IMG/VR virus record: IMGVR_UViG_3300047564_006846
Span: 1 to 23,834 of that record
Reading direction: 5' to 3' (one strand)
From: a virus
DNA length: 23,834 nt
Position 1 is the first letter of the stretch, and every line of letters begins with the position of its first letter. Positions 1 through 6,850 of this stretch are shown piece by piece. The notes under the pieces were generated by a model that was not told the origin of the DNA, did not search any database, and saw nothing but the letters and a program-made list of their open reading frames with translations. The translations under genes and the position numbers were made by a program.

Positions 1-161
1 TTATAGCTCTTATCAAAGTGTTTGTTTGTTTCCATTACTATAACTTTGTTGATTAACTCACCAGCAGTCTCAAAATAGGAGTCCACACTTCTTTTAGTTG
101 TCTCAAAAAGTTTATCGTTTGCTGCAAGAGACAGTATTATGACATCAAATTTATTTTGCAT
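1..161 (-). CDS. Glycosyltransferase family 2-like protein, N-terminal fragment
   Basis: Only the first 53 residues are in the window; the gene runs off the left edge. They begin MQNKFDVIILSLAAND and continue with a Thr/Ser-rich helix and a second beta strand ending VIVMETN. This is the usual start of a GT-A glycosyltransferase: a first nucleotide-binding strand, a helix with a TxxSV-like pattern, then a second strand ending in an acidic residue. The catalytic DxD is not in view. The ATG at 161 overlaps the end of the upstream gene by 11 bases, so it is probably cotranscribed with the two following glycosyltransferases. The sugar and acceptor cannot be told from this piece. Confidence 0.6.
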   Translation of the reverse strand, partial: MQNKFDVIILSLAANDKLFETTKRSVDSYFETAGELINKVIVMETNKHFDKSY

Positions 162-933
162 ATGTTTCAAAAAGATATTGTTCTAACGGCTTAATGGCAT
201 CGTATTGATGAATTACGTATGGAGTGTGTCCGTTAAGTTTGATTGTATTTTTAACTTGTTCGTATTTTGCAGTTTTGTGATGATTTGCAAGATTAAAAAT
301 CTCGTAGTTGTTTAAAATGTGATAGCGAAGTTTGTCAAAATAAACTGTTTTTATCAGACATGCTTGATCAATGTTTTGATAGTTTCCAATACGAGAAATA
401 ATCAAAGACATATCATGACTCATTTCTTTTAGTAACTCAACAATCTTTTCTCTGTTACCAAAAATATTTCCTCCATTTAAAATTTCGTATTTTGCTACCA
501 TACTGTACAAATCCTGATTGTAACAATGCAACAACCATATAGAATTTGTTTGACAGTTTCCAATAATACTGTTTTCGCTTGTTATGTAAGGTTTTGTGTC
601 TTTAACAAGTTCAAAGGGATTTTTTTGAAAAAATAGATCGGTAAAATCACACAAATACGTGTTTGTAGCTGAGCTAATATGTTTGCAATACAAATAAAAA
701 TAGATCATTTTAAGTGTATACGGAGACAGAGAAGTGTGAACGTTGTATTGCTTAGAAATAGCTGAAACGTCGACTAAGTTGACTTGTTTGTTTCTTAAAA
801 AGTCAATAAGTTCATCGTCAAAATCTTTGTATAAAACAGTGACATGCTCTGTAACTTTTTTGGCACTGTTGGTAAAAACTTTTATGCCGGGCTGTAGTTT
901 ATAACCTTGTCCGAATGTAATAATTTCGTTCAT
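151..933 (-). CDS. Putative glycosyltransferase (GT-A-like, DxxD type)
   Basis: A 260-residue protein. CDFTDLFFQKNPF at about 95-107 resembles the acidic metal/sugar-nucleotide site (D..D..FQ.NPF) of a glycosyltransferase family found in many organisms, and the family's later parts are also visible: NGGNIFG near 154-160 and HQYD near 243-246. It therefore probably transfers a sugar from a nucleotide sugar, with Asp96 and Asp99 as metal ligands by analogy. There is no membrane segment or signal peptide. It overlaps the preceding glycosyltransferase gene by 4 bases and the next by 11, so the three form one operon. The acceptor could be virion protein, modified DNA or host glycan. Family assignment rests on motif reading only. 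Confidence 0.6.
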   Translation of the reverse strand: MNEIITFGQGYKLQPGIKVFTNSAKKVTEHVTVLYKDFDDELIDFLRNKQVNLVDVSAISKQYNVHTSLSPYTLKMIYFYLYCKHISSATNTYLCDFTDLFFQKNPFELVKDTKPYITSENSIIGNCQTNSIWLLHCYNQDLYSMVAKYEILNGGNIFGNREKIVELLKEMSHDMSLIISRIGNYQNIDQACLIKTVYFDKLRYHILNNYEIFNLANHHKTAKYEQVKNTIKLNGHTPYVIHQYDAIKPLEQYLFETYAK

Positions 934-1775
934 TTGTTGTGATAAATGGTTTTTAATGTTTGTAAAACAACATCTCTTGAAGCTGGAGGAATAATACTAG
1001 GAACTTTTCCGTGCAAATTATAAAAATGTTGAAGTCCGTTTATAGTGTTATCCATGAAAGTTTGTTCGTTTTTAGCTAATGTTGAATTTGCTTTTTCGTC
1101 TTTGGCCTCCTTAATGTATTCTTCACTTTTGCTAACATCAGCAAACCACCAAAAAGGAGTGTATTTTCCTGCCTTAATAATTCTATATGTATGTTCAACG
1201 TGTTCCCAAGCGTTATAAAATTGTTCATCAAGCAGTCCTACTTCTTTTAGAATAGAACTATGAAAGTATGTAAACATAGCTACAATATGTTGATACAAAG
1301 CAATGTCTACGTTGTTCTTATAGCCAACAACAAGCTTTGGGTTAGGAGGAGTTGTTTGACTGGCTAAATGTCTCTTTGAGAGATCTCCAATAACAGACGG
1401 ATCGCTTTGTACTCTATTCCACGGACTACCTGGTCCATAGTTAAAGTGTGGTATTTTAGTTTCTTTATAGCCTTTAATGTAAAAGTTCCAAACCTCGTTG
1501 TTTGTAATAATACAATCATCCTCAAGAATAAAGATGTGTTCACATTCCTTTTCAAGTAAATGCTTCAGTGCTTTATTTTTAGTTTTTGAAACTCCTAAAT
1601 TTTTTTCGTTTTTAATATATGTTGTAGTGTCTGTTAGAAAGTTTTTAACTTCTTTGTCACCATCATTCACCACAACTAGTTCATGAATAGTTTTTTGATC
1701 AATGCTTTCATAGCACTGCTTAAAAAATTCTGGTCTATTGCAGGTAATAATACCCACTCCAATTTTATCATTCAT
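930..1775 (-). CDS. Glycosyltransferase family 2 protein
   Basis: A 281-residue protein with a clear GT-A fold: first strand IGVGIITCNRPEFFKQC (5-21), acidic NDGD at 37-40, NLGVSKTKNKAL at 59-70 (the usual N.G.s.arN region), and ILEDDC at 83-88 as the metal-binding DxD equivalent. It should transfer a sugar from a nucleotide donor. AWEHVEHTYRI further on fits the catalytic-base region (typically ED) of family 2. It starts at 1775 with an 8-base overlap with the end of the gp47-like gene, showing coupling to the recombination operon. No Shine-Dalgarno is seen. The substrate is unknown. Confidence 0.8.
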   Translation of the reverse strand: MNDKIGVGIITCNRPEFFKQCYESIDQKTIHELVVVNDGDKEVKNFLTDTTTYIKNEKNLGVSKTKNKALKHLLEKECEHIFILEDDCIITNNEVWNFYIKGYKETKIPHFNYGPGSPWNRVQSDPSVIGDLSKRHLASQTTPPNPKLVVGYKNNVDIALYQHIVAMFTYFHSSILKEVGLLDEQFYNAWEHVEHTYRIIKAGKYTPFWWFADVSKSEEYIKEAKDEKANSTLAKNEQTFMDNTINGLQHFYNLHGKVPSIIPPASRDVVLQTLKTIYHNK

Positions 1776-2829
1776 AAGACGTAGTAGATTGCTTATAAAG
1801 TTCTAAACATCTGTCGAGAACTTCTTTTTTCGTTGCCCTGGTTTCAATATGCTCAACAAATTCATGAAAAGCGGTTTCTATATCAATCGAAAGTTTTTTA
1901 ACATCTTTAGTGTCACACTGAGCAGTATCTAAAATGTTAAATTCCGTTCTAAATTGTAAAGGCTTGTATTGAGTTAGCTTAGTAATAAGCATGTCTAAAG
2001 TCAATGTGTCAATCTTATTGTCAACATACAAGCTAATAATGTTGTTTTCAATAAGAGAGGGAAGATTGTTGTATTTTTTTGTAACAAGTTCAGATATTCT
2101 TAAACGATAATGCTTTGGAGTTATTTCATTTTTTAAAAAAACAACATCATTAAGATTGTCAAAATTAATAATAGAAGCCCCTTTTTCTTGACCTCTATCA
2201 CCAAAGTCCATTTCATATGGAGCTCCTAAATACAAAACATATTTTTCGTCTTCATACTGTCTAAATTCCCTGTAATGAAAGTGTCCAGTAACAACGTGAT
2301 CTGCTTTTAAAAACAGATCAGCAGTAGAATCTCCGTGATCACAAACCTTAACTGAATTCATTTTAAAGTTCGGAATTTCAAAGTGACCTACAAGCATATC
2401 AACGCGCTCTAAATCCTTCACTACCGTTTTCCATGGACAGAAAGTAACCTTTTTGTCATTTACTGCAATTGTTGTTGGAGTTGAAAACACAGTAACGTTG
2501 TCTTTTTGTAAAATTTCAACAGAATTTACTTCTACCGTAGACGATAAAAACGCATCATGGTTACCTGGGATCATGTAAATCTTAAAAGGAGATAAGGTAT
2601 CAAAAAACTTTTTGGCTACATGTAAAGTATTAACACCTATTTCGTGTCGATCATGAAATACATCACCAGCAAAGAAAATAGTGTCCAACTTATTTTCCTC
2701 CATAGTCTCTTTGATCCAGTTGGCTAGATCTAAAGCAATTTTATGCCAAGTAGGGGAGTTTTGATGAACACCCAAATGGAGATCAGAAAAAAATAAAACT
2801 TTGTTTTGTTTTGGAGAAATATTAAGCAT
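1768..2829 (-). CDS. 47: gp47-like recombination nuclease subunit (Mre11/SbcD family)
   Basis: A 353-residue calcineurin-fold phosphoesterase. The motifs are SDLHLG (D16, H18), GDVFHDR (55-61), PGNHD (88-92), VGHFE (148-151) and TGHFHYRE (181-188), the ordered metal-binding set of Mre11/SbcD/T4 gp47. In T4, gp47 pairs with the gp46 ATPase to resect DNA ends for recombination-dependent replication; gp46 is not in this window. The frame stays open upstream to 2913 and overlaps the gp55-like gene. I chose the ATG at 2829 because it gives an 8-base overlap and places the first beta strand about 10 residues from the N-terminus, as is usual. Length is close to T4 gp47. Confidence 0.93.
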   Translation of the reverse strand: MLNISPKQNKVLFFSDLHLGVHQNSPTWHKIALDLANWIKETMEENKLDTIFFAGDVFHDRHEIGVNTLHVAKKFFDTLSPFKIYMIPGNHDAFLSSTVEVNSVEILQKDNVTVFSTPTTIAVNDKKVTFCPWKTVVKDLERVDMLVGHFEIPNFKMNSVKVCDHGDSTADLFLKADHVVTGHFHYREFRQYEDEKYVLYLGAPYEMDFGDRGQEKGASIINFDNLNDVVFLKNEITPKHYRLRISELVTKKYNNLPSLIENNIISLYVDNKIDTLTLDMLITKLTQYKPLQFRTEFNILDTAQCDTKDVKKLSIDIETAFHEFVEHIETRATKKEVLDRCLELYKQSTTSYE

Positions 2830-3463
2830 TATCTGAATTATAAAAATCCATACCGCTGTCATTGTGGAAGTTTTTACGACAAGGTAAATTATTGCTACAC
2901 ATATGACTTTCAAACATTTCCTCTTGATAGCGTTTTAGTGTATCAAAGTCTTTCTTAGATTTTTTAATGCAATTTTGAAATGCATGATAGGCAACTTTTG
3001 TAAAATAAGAAAAGGGATTGTAACCAGCTTTTGTTTTGAAGCGCTTTCTGCGTAAGGCTGTCATCATTTTAACAATAGCATCCCCTTGCATTTCGCTCTT
3101 AAAACTATAACTATAAAAGTTTCTTGCTAACGCTAATCGAGTAGCAATCATTTGTACCATTTCGGCAAGCTTATCGGAAATAATATCTGTTTCGTAATAC
3201 TTTATGATTAAGGCTTCCATTTCAACAGGATCAATATATACGTCCTTTAACTCTTCTTTAGTTCTACGAGTTCGTTTTTGGGGAGGAGGGCTGAGAGGGT
3301 TGATCGGAAGAGCTGGTGCTGGCGCTACAGAAGTCTGAGCAGTCTTTTTTGTGAAAATCTTTTTCTTAACAATTGGTTTTTTTATTAAATTCTTTTTTGC
3401 TTTAGGCTTTGGTTTTGTAACCTGTAAACCTTTTTGAGTTTTTGTGCTTTTATTTTTTTTCAT
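2822..3463 (-). CDS. 55: gp55-like late transcription sigma factor
   Basis: A 213-residue protein. Residues 75-175 match the phage late sigma pattern: a helical region, then GYNPFSYFTKVAYHAF at 148-163 followed by KKSKKD, resembling sigma region 2 of T4 gp55. In T4 this protein binds host RNA polymerase core and the -10 box TATAAATA and is activated by the gp45 clamp. TATAAATA boxes occur repeatedly in this window, which supports the role. The first 70 residues are a Lys/Pro/Ala-rich, probably disordered extension not present in T4 gp55 (185 residues). The C-terminal MDFYNSDNA is hydrophobic and acidic and could be a clamp-binding tail (inference). A host-type promoter lies just upstream. Confidence 0.87.
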   Translation of the reverse strand: MKKNKSTKTQKGLQVTKPKPKAKKNLIKKPIVKKKIFTKKTAQTSVAPAPALPINPLSPPPQKRTRRTKEELKDVYIDPVEMEALIIKYYETDIISDKLAEMVQMIATRLALARNFYSYSFKSEMQGDAIVKMMTALRRKRFKTKAGYNPFSYFTKVAYHAFQNCIKKSKKDFDTLKRYQEEMFESHMCSNNLPCRKNFHNDSGMDFYNSDNA

Positions 3464-3478
3464 ACAATCTAATCGGTT

Positions 3479-3506
3479 ATTATAGAGGGGTATAACTAAC
3501 TTTCAA
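3479..3506 (-). promoter_or_regulatory. Sigma70-type promoter for the gp55-like gene
   Basis: Reading the minus strand, TTGAAA (3501-3506) is followed by 16 bases and then TATAAT (3479-3484), a perfect -10 box. The ATG of the gp55-like gene is 15 bases downstream. The -35 box lies in the last codons of uvsW, so the late sigma gene can be read by host polymerase independently of the uvsW transcript. Confidence 0.65.
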
Positions 3507-4941
3507 CGAGCATTGTGCTAGTAATTGGTATTTTTTCCAGTTCGTATAATCTTTTTCTTTCTACGTAGTGTTTGAATCCATATGTTAAGCAGGTATCAGC
3601 TATGTCAAAAATCGTCGCAACTTCCTTTGTGTGATGCAAGCGAAGCGTACGACCGATAGATTGAATAATCTTAATACGAGCCTTGCCAATTGCAGCAAAT
3701 ATTACATTGTGTAAATTCTTAATTGAAATACCTGTAGAGAAAATTTTGGATATTGCTATACAAACAATGTTGTTGTTTTCTTCCATCATTTGTCTAATTT
3801 TTTCCCTCTCCTCAACTTCAAGTGATCCTTGTATAAAGTACACTTGTTTGTCGGTGCCTCGAAGTTTTAGCTTTAGCTGTTCTTGTAGATATTCACCGTG
3901 AGCAATTCGATCGACAAGTATAAGAGTGTTTGTATCTAAAGAGTTAACAACCTTGTAAATAATTTCCGTTCTAAAAGAGTGTGTTTGCAACCAATTAGTT
4001 TCTTCTTCATATCCAGCTGTAGGATTGTCAATTGAAGGTCTTGCAAACTCAGGAATATTTTTGTAATCCAATTCCAGACATGCAACCCTGACTTTGGAAA
4101 TGTATTGTTCTTTTCTAAGTTCTACTGATTTTTTGTAGTAAATAATGCTTCCAAAAATTCTATTAATTGACCACACATCAAATTTGCTTTCAGGCAAAGA
4201 ACCAGTAAAACCTAAAATATAACGACTATTTAAATCTTTAATTAGTTTTGTAATTTTTTCGGCACTTGCCATTTTATGGCATTCATCGACTATTACGAGA
4301 TCAAAGTTTTTAAGAACATTAATGTCTTGTTTTTCGGACAACAGAATTTGGTTGTTAGCTATAACTATGTTTGTATTCGAAAACTCATGGTTTCCTGTCC
4401 ACTTGGAGAACAGCTTTTCGTCAATTCCATATTCAACAAAATCACTATAAGTTTGCTGAACAAGCTGAATATTAGGAACTAAGATTAACACCTTTAAATT
4501 TTTTGTTACACAAGTGTTTGCAATCAAGCCAATTACAAGCGTTTTACCAGCAGATGTTGGTAACACAATAACACCTCGACCTGCTTTAAGTGCACCCAAG
4601 ACAGACTCGTGCTGATAATCTCTTGGTTGGAACTTCAGCTCTTCGTATTTTTCTGCAATAGAAGGAACATTGTGTACTTGTAAAAAGTCTGGTGTTGCTT
4701 TAATCTCTGCTTGTGGAAAGTTTATTTTAATTTCTTTGCACAACTCCTCAAAAAAAGGCGTATCGAAATAACCTTTGTTTGTAAAAGCGTATTTGCGAAT
4801 AGGAATGTTGCGGCCGAATCTTCGACGTAAAAAAATTTGTGCTTTGTCTTCAACGGAAAACAGTTCTCTAATTTCAGCCAGATGAGGGCTAATAATTTGA
4901 GCTTTGCGTTTTACAGTGTCAAAGTCAAACAGTACATTCAT
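3496..4941 (-). CDS. uvsW: UvsW-like ATP-dependent DNA/RNA helicase (SF2)
   Basis: A 481-residue superfamily 2 helicase. RDYQ at 107-110 (Q-like motif), Walker A PTSAGKT (128-134), DEAD-type box VDECH (218-222), motif III GFTGSL (244-249) and motif VI QSIGRTLR (427-434) are all present and in order. Length and arrangement match T4 UvsW, which unwinds R-loops and branched recombination intermediates and drives the switch from origin- to recombination-dependent replication. About 100 N-terminal residues form the small extra domain also seen in UvsW. Its ATG at 4941 abuts the end of the uvsY-like gene, the same pairing as in T4. No Shine-Dalgarno is seen. Confidence 0.92.
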   Translation of the reverse strand: MNVLFDFDTVKRKAQIISPHLAEIRELFSVEDKAQIFLRRRFGRNIPIRKYAFTNKGYFDTPFFEELCKEIKINFPQAEIKATPDFLQVHNVPSIAEKYEELKFQPRDYQHESVLGALKAGRGVIVLPTSAGKTLVIGLIANTCVTKNLKVLILVPNIQLVQQTYSDFVEYGIDEKLFSKWTGNHEFSNTNIVIANNQILLSEKQDINVLKNFDLVIVDECHKMASAEKITKLIKDLNSRYILGFTGSLPESKFDVWSINRIFGSIIYYKKSVELRKEQYISKVRVACLELDYKNIPEFARPSIDNPTAGYEEETNWLQTHSFRTEIIYKVVNSLDTNTLILVDRIAHGEYLQEQLKLKLRGTDKQVYFIQGSLEVEEREKIRQMMEENNNIVCIAISKIFSTGISIKNLHNVIFAAIGKARIKIIQSIGRTLRLHHTKEVATIFDIADTCLTYGFKHYVERKRLYELEKIPITSTMLVES

Positions 4942-5351
4942 TATGTTGTTTCGAGAGTAATAATCTTTGTGAGGTTGTTCATACCGTATTGCGCATCTCT
5001 AAAGTTTGCTTCAACTTTAGTAAGATATTCAACCAGTAGTTCGTTATTGGCAATTTCTTCATCAATTTTAGCTACTGCTTCATGTGAGTTAATTGAATCG
5101 GTAAGCGTTTTAGATGTTAATGCAACAGGAGATTCGTGTTCAATTTTTTGACGCAGTTTTTTGACAGCGATGTCTCGGTAGCGTTTGAGTTTGCTAATTT
5201 CTTGTTTGTGAAACATAAGTCTTCCGACCCAATAGTGACGAACTGAAGGCAAGCTCATTTGTGTGTCTTTTATATTGAGCTCGTCTATTTTAAGAAACTC
5301 TTCAATTTTATTGTAATACTCTTGAAACAAATCGATTGCAGTTTTTTCCAC
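4941..5351 (-). CDS. uvsY: UvsY-like recombination mediator
   Basis: About 136 residues, largely helical and charged. Conserved-looking landmarks are a Trp near 41 (RHYWVGRL), a basic helix (KLKRYRDIAVKKLRQK), an ESPVALTSK turn, then two long helices ending near AQYGMNNL. This order and length resemble UvsY, which loads UvsX recombinase onto gp32-covered single strands. Position next to uvsW is the T4 arrangement. There is no ATG: the frame opens at 5411, and GTG 5351 and TTG 5375 are the candidates. I chose GTG for length; neither has a Shine-Dalgarno. A run of seven T just upstream makes the true start worth checking. Moderately sure of the family. Confidence 0.72.
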   Translation of the reverse strand: MEKTAIDLFQEYYNKIEEFLKIDELNIKDTQMSLPSVRHYWVGRLMFHKQEISKLKRYRDIAVKKLRQKIEHESPVALTSKTLTDSINSHEAVAKIDEEIANNELLVEYLTKVEANFRDAQYGMNNLTKIITLETT

Positions 5352-5410
5352 ATAACAACTGTAAACCAAAAACAAAAAAAGTCCACGCCAACAAAAATTT
5401 TGCCCCCCAA

Positions 5411-5439
5411 ATTATATAAAGCCCTTTAAAGATCTTAAA
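5411..5439 (-). promoter_or_regulatory. Candidate promoter for uvsY-uvsW
   Basis: On the minus strand, TTTAAG (5434-5439) is followed by 17 bases and TATAAT (5411-5416). The -10 box is perfect; the -35 is weak, and it lies inside the repeated element GGAGCTTTAAGAT. This suggests that an activator, rather than sigma alone, may set the -35 contact. Transcription would begin near 5404, upstream of the candidate uvsY starts. Confidence 0.5.
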
Positions 5440-5440
5440 G
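5424..5440. repeat. Inverted repeat, operator-like
   Basis: CTTTAA (5424-5429) and TTAAAG (5435-5440) are exact inverted halves around a short AGATC centre. It overlaps the spacer and -35 of the candidate uvsY promoter, a place where a regulator could act. Confidence 0.4.
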
Positions 5441-5452
5441 CTCCGGTAAAAC
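5432..5452. repeat. Direct repeat copy A
   Basis: ATCTTAAAGCTCCGG then TAAAAC. The second copy at 5496-5518 differs by one inserted A and a TAT/GT change near the end. The copies are about 65 bases apart and each sits upstream (minus-strand sense) of a TATA-like box. Confidence 0.6.
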
Positions 5453-5464
5453 AGATTGAGGAAG

Positions 5465-5494
5465 GGAGGTCCCCCTATAAAAGGAAAAACCTCC
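5465..5494. other. Hairpin enclosing a TATA-like box
   Basis: GGAGGT (5465-5470) pairs with ACCTCC (5489-5494), enclosing an 18-base loop that holds CCCCCTATAAAAGG. It has no T-run typical of a terminator. It could be a protein-binding cruciform or an RNA element. Confidence 0.4.
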
Positions 5495-5495
5495 A

Positions 5496-5518
5496 ATCTT
5501 AAAAGCTCCGTATAAAAC
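5496..5518. repeat. Direct repeat copy B
   Basis: ATCTTAAAAGCTCCG followed by TATAAAAC, the second copy of the repeat at 5432-5452. In minus-strand sense its TTTAAG is followed 17 bases on by TTATAG, so it repeats the promoter-like arrangement of copy A. Confidence 0.6.
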
Positions 5519-5545
5519 GAGTCTCGGTCGGGTTAACAAGCTTCA

Positions 5546-5560
5546 ACTAATAATATTAGT
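5546..5560. repeat. 15-base palindrome ACTAATAATATTAGT
   Basis: Two 7-base arms are perfect inverted copies around one central base. It is the AT-rich exception in an otherwise GC-rich stretch. Possible uses are a repressor site or an unwinding element. Confidence 0.5.
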
Positions 5561-5602
5561 ATGCCCCCTCGGTTGTCCTGTAAGGGCTGGCTTGAGCGGT
5601 CC

Positions 5603-5614
5603 TGGCAAATGCCA
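5603..5614. other. Small hairpin TGGC-AAAT-GCCA
   Basis: A perfect 4-bp stem with a 4-base loop within the GC-rich non-coding region. It is not followed by a T-run, so it is not a convincing terminator. It could be part of a larger folded RNA. Confidence 0.3.
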
Positions 5615-5776
5615 AACAACGGTCACGCAACTAGCGCACATCGAGTAGTGTTTTTAATTTGTAAATCGCTGATCCTGTTTGTTTATCCTCCAACGAGGAC
5701 CCGCTATAACGCTTTGGTTGGACCTAACAGCGACAAAAGCAATTTATACCATAAAATTGATATGTCAACTAATTGC

Positions 5777-5784
5777 CTTAAATA
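5777..5784 (+). promoter_or_regulatory. Late promoter box (CTTAAATA), variant
   Basis: CTTAAATA keeps the TAAATA core of the T4 late box and lies 5 bases before the ATG at 5790, the same distance as the exact box at 10008-10015. By T4 spacing (box at -13 to -6) the transcript would start on the A of the ATG. Confidence 0.55.
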
Positions 5785-5789
5785 AGAGC

Positions 5790-6005
5790 ATGGATTTCGC
5801 TAGCTTAGTGTCACAAGTTTTAAATGAAGATGTTGTTGCAGGTGGCGAGGGTTCTGCGTTTGGAGCAGGCGTAACAAACACTGCAACCGCTTTTAGTGGA
5901 GACACATATGCTCCAGGAGATGCTCGTGTTCCTTATAGTATCTACGGAGGAATAATTACAAGAGCAGGACTTCGTAAAAAACGCAAGAAACATAAAAAGT
6001 CCTAA
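5790..6005 (+). CDS. Small late protein, candidate head-internal protein
   Basis: A 71-residue protein. It starts MDFASLVSQVLNEDVVAGG, then is Gly/Ala-rich and disordered-looking (YAPGDARVP), and ends in a very basic tail KKRKKHKKS. I do not recognise a named family. The N-terminus is a short amphipathic stretch ending in LNE, matching the L-x-E cleavage sites of T4-type prohead proteases and resembling the starts of three other late genes here. The basic tail suggests DNA contact. ATG 5790 was chosen over the upstream in-frame 5679 because a late-promoter box sits 5 bases before it and the upstream frame does not look like protein. It leads a three-gene plus-strand operon. Confidence 0.68.
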   Translation: MDFASLVSQVLNEDVVAGGEGSAFGAGVTNTATAFSGDTYAPGDARVPYSIYGGIITRAGLRKKRKKHKKS

Positions 6006-6007
6006 AT

Positions 6008-6433
6008 ATGGAATTGGGTCATTGGCAGCTTCAAGAAGGTCTTGAACCTAACTCCGATGCGTTTGGTTTTATATATGAAATTACAAACACAGTCAATAAC
6101 AGAAAATACATTGGTAAAAAACAACGCGTTTCGAGAATCAAGCGTAAACCTCTTAAAGGTAAATCCAGGAATAGAATTGATTACAAGGAATCGGATTGGA
6201 AATCGTACACTGGTTCTTCGAAAGAGCTTAATGAAGACATTGAAAAGCATGGAAAGGATAAGTTTGTTTTTACCATATTAGAATGGTGCAACTCCAAGTT
6301 TGAATTGGGTTACAAAGAAATAAAAATCCAGTTACAAAAAGATGTTTTGTTGAAAGAAGAATATTATAATGGTATTATTAATGTGCGTGTTGGAAGACCT
6401 CCAAAAAACTTTACATTAAATGAACAACATTAA
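6008..6433 (+). CDS. GIY-YIG family endonuclease
   Basis: A 141-residue protein. FGFIYEI (19-25) and YIGKK (34-38) are the paired GIY and YIG strands; they are followed by a basic loop and WKSYTGSSKEL. Late in the protein EEYYN gives the expected catalytic Glu and the conserved Asn. This is a single nuclease domain without an obvious extra DNA-recognition domain, like free-standing homing endonucleases of T4-type phages (Seg/Hef-like). It begins 2 bases after the preceding stop and overlaps the next gene by 14 bases. Its place in a late operon suggests it is either a mobile intruder or a resident nuclease, perhaps linked to recombination or packaging; the sequence does not decide. Confidence 0.8.
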   Translation: MELGHWQLQEGLEPNSDAFGFIYEITNTVNNRKYIGKKQRVSRIKRKPLKGKSRNRIDYKESDWKSYTGSSKELNEDIEKHGKDKFVFTILEWCNSKFELGYKEIKIQLQKDVLLKEEYYNGIINVRVGRPPKNFTLNEQH

Positions 6434-6842
6434 AAATTTTCCAAAATCAAGAGTAACTGTAATAGATGTATATCCTTATTTTAAGGAAGGCTTTAAGCAA
6501 GCTATTGATTTTTGCAAAAGGCATAACATTTCGCTAGGAAGTCCAGATGGTTCTAGAGTTGTTTTTGGCTACAGTTTAAAACATATTAAAGAAGGTTGCC
6601 AAAAAACCAAAAATCAATATCAAACAGTAACCTGTGTTTCTAAAAAGGGAGTTACAAAAAAACTAGAACACTTTATGGAAACACACTTCGCAACACTAGC
6701 TCGCTTTTTCCCTCATCCTTTTTGTGGAACGTTCGACTTATCTTCTCCTGAGCTAGAGATGGCTGCTGAGAGTTTGGTACTCAAAAATACCAAAAAAATA
6801 GATACAAAAAACCTAGCTAAAAGTCTAAAGTTAAAAGTTTAG
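6420..6842 (+). CDS. Hypothetical protein
   Basis: A 140-residue soluble protein of unknown function. It is rich in Lys and Phe, with predicted alternating strands and helices (VTVIDVYPYFKEGFKQAIDF near the start) and scattered Cys and His (CKRH, CQKTK, HFMETHF, FPHPFC) that do not form a clear zinc motif. It overlaps the GIY-YIG gene by 14 bases and converges on the minus-strand kinase with an 8-base gap and no visible terminator. It has no membrane segment. Confidence 0.6.
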   Translation: MNNIKNFPKSRVTVIDVYPYFKEGFKQAIDFCKRHNISLGSPDGSRVVFGYSLKHIKEGCQKTKNQYQTVTCVSKKGVTKKLEHFMETHFATLARFFPHPFCGTFDLSSPELEMAAESLVLKNTKKIDTKNLAKSLKLKV

Positions 6843-6850
6843 TCAACCAA

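Larger units (their letters stand above)
5352..5789. other. Non-coding, GC-rich divergent control region
   Basis: About 440 bases separate the minus-strand uvsY operon from the plus-strand operon starting at 5790. No convincing protein gene is present. Bases 5521-5740 are visibly richer in G and C than the surrounding DNA. The region holds two imperfect copies of a 21-23 base repeat, four TATAAA/GTAAAA boxes spaced 30-35 bases apart, an inverted repeat, a 15-base palindrome and several hairpins, each listed separately. I could not fold a tRNA or match a known ribozyme or intron core by eye. It may be a promoter cluster, a small RNA gene or a replication origin. Confidence 0.6.

Noticed and set aside
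4837-5151. 104-codon plus-strand frame
   Set aside because: Antisense to uvsW and uvsY with no recognisable domain or start signal.
5561-5785. 74-codon open frame in the GC-rich region
   Set aside because: The translation has no protein-like pattern, no promoter box at the usual distance, and lies over palindromes and hairpins; treated as non-coding.
5521-5789. Possible tRNA, tmRNA or group I intron in the GC-rich region
   Set aside because: No T-loop GTTCRA, no cloverleaf arms and no intron core sequences could be found by eye on either strand.
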